A stretch of DNA of 8,940 nucleotides from Bacteroidota bacterium (GTDB taxonomy: Bacteria > Bacteroidota > Bacteroidia > Chitinophagales > Chitinophagaceae): positions 1-8,940 of the forward strand of contig JAEZCV010000155.1 in the NCBI GenBank assembly GCA_023429985.1. Direction: 5' to 3'. Of the stretch, positions 6,822 through 8,940 are shown one piece after another (position 1 is the first letter of the stretch; each line of letters begins with the position of its first letter). Below the pieces are notes generated by a model. That model ran no database searches, was not told the DNA's origin, and saw only the letters and a list, made by a program, of their open reading frames with translations. Position numbers and translations under genes: made by a program.

Positions 6822-7034
6822 TTTTTCAAGTCTCCAATAAAAAGCAAGTATAAATAGCATAATTGCAAACAAGCAATAAAGGACCTTCCTAAATTTATCT
6901 GATCCAGAGGGAAAAGAAAGCCAATTGTGCTGCATCCATTTAGGAGAAAACAATATGTTTATAATTATTAAAATATTTTGAATAACTATAAATCCAAATA
7001 ACCCAAGAAAGAGATAATCTTTTATGTCGTTCAT
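6807..7034 (-). CDS. Small two-helix membrane protein of unknown function
   Basis: I do not recognise this 75-residue protein. It has two clear hydrophobic helices, about residues 8-29 (Ile/Leu/Phe-rich) and 51-67, joined by a 20-residue polar loop with Pro, Trp and Lys (FSPKWMQHNW then SGSDKFRK), and a short charged tail (RLEKISVD). By the positive-inside rule the Lys/Arg-bearing loop is likely cytoplasmic, placing both ends outside, although the tail's Arg and Lys weaken this. It begins with ATG 15 bases after the stop of the 116-residue gene, on the same strand, so the two are probably one transcript. Such small membrane partners are often immunity, anti-toxin or accessory proteins, but no motif supports a particular role. 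Coding status rests on the neat tandem layout and the regular hydrophobic pattern. Confidence 0.6.
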   Translation of the reverse strand: MNDIKDYLFLGLFGFIVIQNILIIINILFSPKWMQHNWLSFPSGSDKFRKVLYCLFAIMLFILAFYWRLEKISVD

Positions 7035-7049
7035 ATTAACTGCATATTA

Positions 7050-7400
7050 TTATAAACATTCTGTTCCAATTTCCCAAAGTGTTACCGCAAGACTCAACCA
7101 TCCAGCATACCGCTTAGCCAATTTTACTATCACATTCCATATAGCGGAGTAAGTTGCCGTAGAAGCATTTCGGATTAAACTATAAGCAAGGGAAATTCCT
7201 AAAATATCATTCACACAAGACGCAATTTCCTGAATTCCCTCTGTTTCAACTCCGCCAGACTCCAGATAGCCCCCTTTCTCAGCCAAGGCATATACTAAAC
7301 CGAAAACTACAAAATCTTCATGATTTATATCAATTCCGTCAAATGACCCGAATTGAGGGTAATTGGTCTCTAAATATGACTTCACCTGTCTATTTTGCAA
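7050..7400 (-). CDS. Unknown 116-residue protein with hydrophobic C-terminal half; non-ATG start
   Basis: I do not recognise this protein. The first 64 residues are polar and acidic (INHEDF, ESGGVETEG). The C-terminal 50 are hydrophobic and amphipathic, with a basic patch (VKLAKRYAGW at 92-101) and a Trp-containing end (LAVTLWEIGTECL). Two Cys residues are present (62 and 115). The frame contains no Met codon at all: it opens after a stop about 15 bases upstream of TTG 7400, and GTG 7385 is the other possible start. The gene therefore either uses a rare start codon or has lost its original 5' end. It is followed after 15 bases by the two-helix membrane protein, suggesting a pair. An acidic leader-like half plus a small amphipathic basic half recalls bacteriocin or toxin precursors, but this is only shape; there is no double-glycine-type cleavage site I would defend. 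Confidence 0.6.
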   Translation of the reverse strand: MQNRQVKSYLETNYPQFGSFDGIDINHEDFVVFGLVYALAEKGGYLESGGVETEGIQEIASCVNDILGISLAYSLIRNASTATYSAIWNVIVKLAKRYAGWLSLAVTLWEIGTECL

Positions 7401-7536
7401 GAAAATAAAGATGTTTCAATCTGCTAATCAGCGGAAAAATATATTTTGTGTTAACATCCAGAAAAAATGGGCCATGCTGGACTATTGTTCAGATATTTAA
7501 TTCTCTTAATAAATGGGCATAAATCATTTCCCTCGA

Positions 7537-7550
7537 GCATTTGCAAATGC
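7537..7550. promoter_or_regulatory. Perfect 14-bp palindrome upstream of the DUF721 gene
   Basis: GCATTTGCAAATGC is self-complementary over 14 bp and ends 13 bp before the ATG at 7564, in the expected promoter/leader region between divergent genes. It could be an operator for a dimeric regulator or a small leader hairpin. The following TAATTTTA is one base from the -7 consensus TAnnTTTG, but it lies so close to the ATG that it is doubtful as a promoter. Confidence 0.35.
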
Positions 7551-7563
7551 CTAATTTTACACC

Positions 7564-7845
7564 ATGGGTCAGTATAGTATGGGTGATGCCATCAGGCAGT
7601 ATTTAAAACAAAGTCGCTTAAAAGGCGATATACAGGCTTTGCAGGTGCATGATGTTTGGGAGAGTGTAATGGGTAAAACCATAGCACGCTATACCGATAA
7701 TTTAAAAGTGATCCATCGCACACTATACATCACCACGCACGTTGCTCCATTAAAACAGGAACTGATGTTTCAGAAAGAACAAATAAAGCTTCGCGTAAAC
7801 GAAGCTTTAGGAGAAAATGTTATTGACCAGGTAGTAGTTCAGTAA
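7564..7845 (+). CDS. DUF721 / DciA-like protein
   Basis: A 93-residue protein with the DUF721 pattern: an N-terminal helix (GDAIRQYLKQSRLKGDIQAL), the VWESVMGKTIARYT block (31-44), a beta hairpin with basic residues (LKVIHRTLYITTHVAPLKQEL, 47-67) and a C-terminal helix (KEQIKLRVNEALGENVIDQV). The family includes DciA, the loader of the replicative helicase DnaB in bacteria lacking DnaC-type loaders. In Bacteroidota it occurs as a short single-domain protein like this one, so a role at replication initiation is plausible but inferred. ATG 7564 is used; ATG 7579 would drop five residues. No recF or dnaA is in view, so it lacks its common neighbours here. Its last 7 bp overlap the end of the convergent CBS gene. 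Confidence 0.88.
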   Translation: MGQYSMGDAIRQYLKQSRLKGDIQALQVHDVWESVMGKTIARYTDNLKVIHRTLYITTHVAPLKQELMFQKEQIKLRVNEALGENVIDQVVVQ

Positions 7846-8282
7846 TTCCAGGGATAACCCTGTCTTTGAATATTCTTTCCCGCAAAAGTTTTCTTTCTAA
7901 TGGTTAGAGCTTCCTGCATAATATCATGGGCGGACACTACGCCTTTAAATTCAAAGTTGTCGTAAACTACCACGTGCTTTGAATTAAATCTTTCCATCAT
8001 CTGCATACAATATTCCAACGAGTCACTGGAAGTGGCCACAGGCAAGGTGCGGTTCATAAAACTCCTGACTTCTATCCTGTTCAAAGGTTGTTCGGCAAAT
8101 AAAACTTTTGCTGCTATATCATGATCGGTTAAAAGGCCGATGAATTTTTCCTTCTCCAGCACAATCAAATAATCAACATTTTCGCAAGACATCTGGTAAA
8201 GCGCATCACTTACTTTACAACCGGGATCTACGGTGTTAAACTGGGGGTATAATTTTTCCAATATATCAGCAACTGTTTCCAT
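7839..8282 (-). CDS. Two-CBS-domain protein
   Basis: A 147-residue cytosolic protein made of one CBS pair (Bateman module). CBS1 spans about residues 14-64 with VDYLIVLEKEKFIGLLTDHD, and CBS2 about 78-128 with SKHVVVYD...GVVSAHDI. The conserved D-H-D/A-H-D turns that contact an adenosyl ligand are present in both. Such stand-alone pairs usually bind AMP, ATP, SAM or NAD-type nucleotides and signal energy status, but the partner is not known. There is no catalytic or membrane domain attached. ATG 8282 fits the domain start, with no Shine-Dalgarno. The gene follows the permease gene on the same strand after about 90 bp and meets the DUF721 gene tail-to-tail with a 7-bp overlap. Confidence 0.92.
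   Translation of the reverse strand: METVADILEKLYPQFNTVDPGCKVSDALYQMSCENVDYLIVLEKEKFIGLLTDHDIAAKVLFAEQPLNRIEVRSFMNRTLPVATSSDSLEYCMQMMERFNSKHVVVYDNFEFKGVVSAHDIMQEALTIRKKTFAGKNIQRQGYPWNY
7849..7862. other. Small inverted repeat CAGGG-ATAA-CCCTG at the convergent gene junction
   Basis: A five-base GC-rich stem with a four-base loop lies three bases beyond the DUF721 stop and within the last codons of the CBS gene on the other strand. It could help end plus-strand transcripts, since TCTTTG and TTCTTT follow, but there is no true T run. It may simply reflect the coding sequence (QGYPW). Confidence 0.3.
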
Positions 8283-8350
8283 AATAATGGTTTTAATAGT
8301 GGTGGTGATCTATTGGTGGCTTGTAGTTAAATATAAGATTAAAGTGAAGA

Positions 8351-8383
8351 TGAAAAACTGATTTCGAAAAGTTTAGTTTTTCA
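8351..8383 (-). terminator. Terminator-like inverted repeat at the end of the permease gene
   Basis: On the minus strand TGAAAAACT and AGTTTTTCA form a perfect nine-pair stem around a 15-base spacer; the first arm overlaps the permease's last codons and stop. The A5/T5 arms give the A-tract and U-tract arrangement of an intrinsic terminator, though the core is weak in G+C. It would separate the permease transcript from the CBS gene 90 bp downstream. Confidence 0.45.
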
Positions 8384-8939
8384 CCCTGACTCTTGGGTCA
8401 ACCACACCGTACAAAATGTCGGCCAGAATATTGATAAGTATAAAAAAACATGCAGAAATTAAAACGGCGCCCATTACCACGGGAAAATCAAGTTTTTCCA
8501 AAGCATCAACCGTAACCTTGCCAATACCTTTCCAGCCAAAAATGTATTCAATAAAAAAAGCCCCGGCAAGCAATTCGGCAAACCAGCCGGTTATGGCCGT
8601 TATAACGGGATTTAGGGCATTGCGTAATGCATGTTTCAACACCACTTTTCGCTTACCCAATCCTTTTGCATAAGCCGTTCGAATAAAATCCTGGTCCAGC
8701 ACATCCAGCATGGAACTTCTGGTAAGCTGGGTAATGATGGCGAGCGGCCTGATGCGCAAAGTAAGGGCAGGAAGAATTAAATTCTGAAGCGTGAGCCTTT
8801 TGTTTCCTTCTTCATCTATATCAAACCAGCTTCCTGTAAGATGGAGGCCGGTGAAATCGCTCCAGACAAAACCAAACAAATATGCTATTATAATGCCCAT
8901 GAAAAATGAAGGCGCAGAAATTCCAATGATACTTGAAAA
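8373..8939 (-). CDS. ABC transporter permease, DppB/OppB type (C-terminal part, N-terminus off window)
   Basis: An integral inner-membrane subunit of a peptide/nickel-type ABC importer (BPD_transp_1). The frame is open to the right edge with 188 residues visible; codons beyond the internal Met at 8900 read FSSIIGISAPSFF, the typical DppB helix, so the real start lies outside the window and roughly 130-150 residues are missing. The EAA loop that docks on the ATPase is clear: DQDFIRTAYAKGLGKRKVVLKHALRN, then NPVIT. The end PRVRVKN follows the family's GVVDPR signature. Helices include the initial one, LNPVITAITGWFAELLAGAFFIEYIF, and VVMGAVLISACFFILINILADILYGVV. The substrate is probably oligopeptides or a small solute but cannot be read from the permease. 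A companion DppC, ATPases and binding protein are not in view. Confidence 0.95.
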   Translation of the reverse strand, partial: FSSIIGISAPSFFMGIIIAYLFGFVWSDFTGLHLTGSWFDIDEEGNKRLTLQNLILPALTLRIRPLAIITQLTRSSMLDVLDQDFIRTAYAKGLGKRKVVLKHALRNALNPVITAITGWFAELLAGAFFIEYIFGWKGIGKVTVDALEKLDFPVVMGAVLISACFFILINILADILYGVVDPRVRVKN

Positions 8940-8940
8940 C

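Noticed and set aside
7849..7862. Resemblance of CAGGGATAACCCTG to a homing-endonuclease (I-SceI) site
   Set aside because: It shares only the short GGGATAAC core, lies in a normal coding end, and no intron or homing gene is nearby.
8416..8673. 85-codon plus-strand frame opposite the permease
   Set aside because: It is antisense of a clear ABC permease with a conserved EAA loop; no independent coding signal is seen.

Overview
The window looks like a chromosomal segment of a member of the Bacteroidota, most likely near Chitinophagaceae/Sphingobacteriales. This is inferred from the protein style: a SerA of the Bacteroidota type, a short stand-alone DUF721 protein, a soluble poly-HAMP kinase, almost no Shine-Dalgarno sites and one exact TAnnTTTG promoter box. 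No sequence search was run. There are eight well supported or probable protein genes, two of them cut by the window edges. No rRNA, tRNA, CRISPR array or transposase is visible.

Layout. (1) 2-2194, minus strand: the first 731 residues of a large cytosolic sensor protein made of tandem HAMP units with an exact 276-bp period; its catalytic half lies beyond the left edge. This stretch is visibly richer in G+C than the rest. (2) 2195-2410: an intergenic region with a promoter box for the kinase and two inverted repeats. (3) 2411-3646, minus: serA, the first step of serine synthesis. (4) 3739-6414, plus, divergent from serA: a two-gene operon of a serine-hydrolase lipoprotein (beta-lactamase fold) and the bifunctional NAD(P)HX repair enzyme. 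A 9-bp inverted repeat sits in the divergent gap. (5) 6415-7563: an AT-rich, accessory-looking stretch holding a possibly truncated signal-peptide ORF, a pair of small unknown minus-strand genes (a 116-residue protein with no ATG start, then a two-helix membrane protein) and several short palindromes. (6) 7564-7845, plus: a DUF721/DciA-like protein, overlapping tail-to-tail by 7 bp with (7) 7839-8282, minus: a two-CBS-domain protein. (8) 8373-8939, minus: the C-terminal part of a DppB-type ABC transporter permease.

The recognisable genes are housekeeping or signalling functions and do not form one pathway. SerA consumes NAD+ and NnrE/D repairs damaged NAD(P)H, but they are on opposite strands and this may be coincidence. 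The best candidate for something undescribed is the small-gene pair at 6807-7400. It shows a toxin/bacteriocin-plus-membrane-partner type of layout, but nothing in the sequence proves that function.
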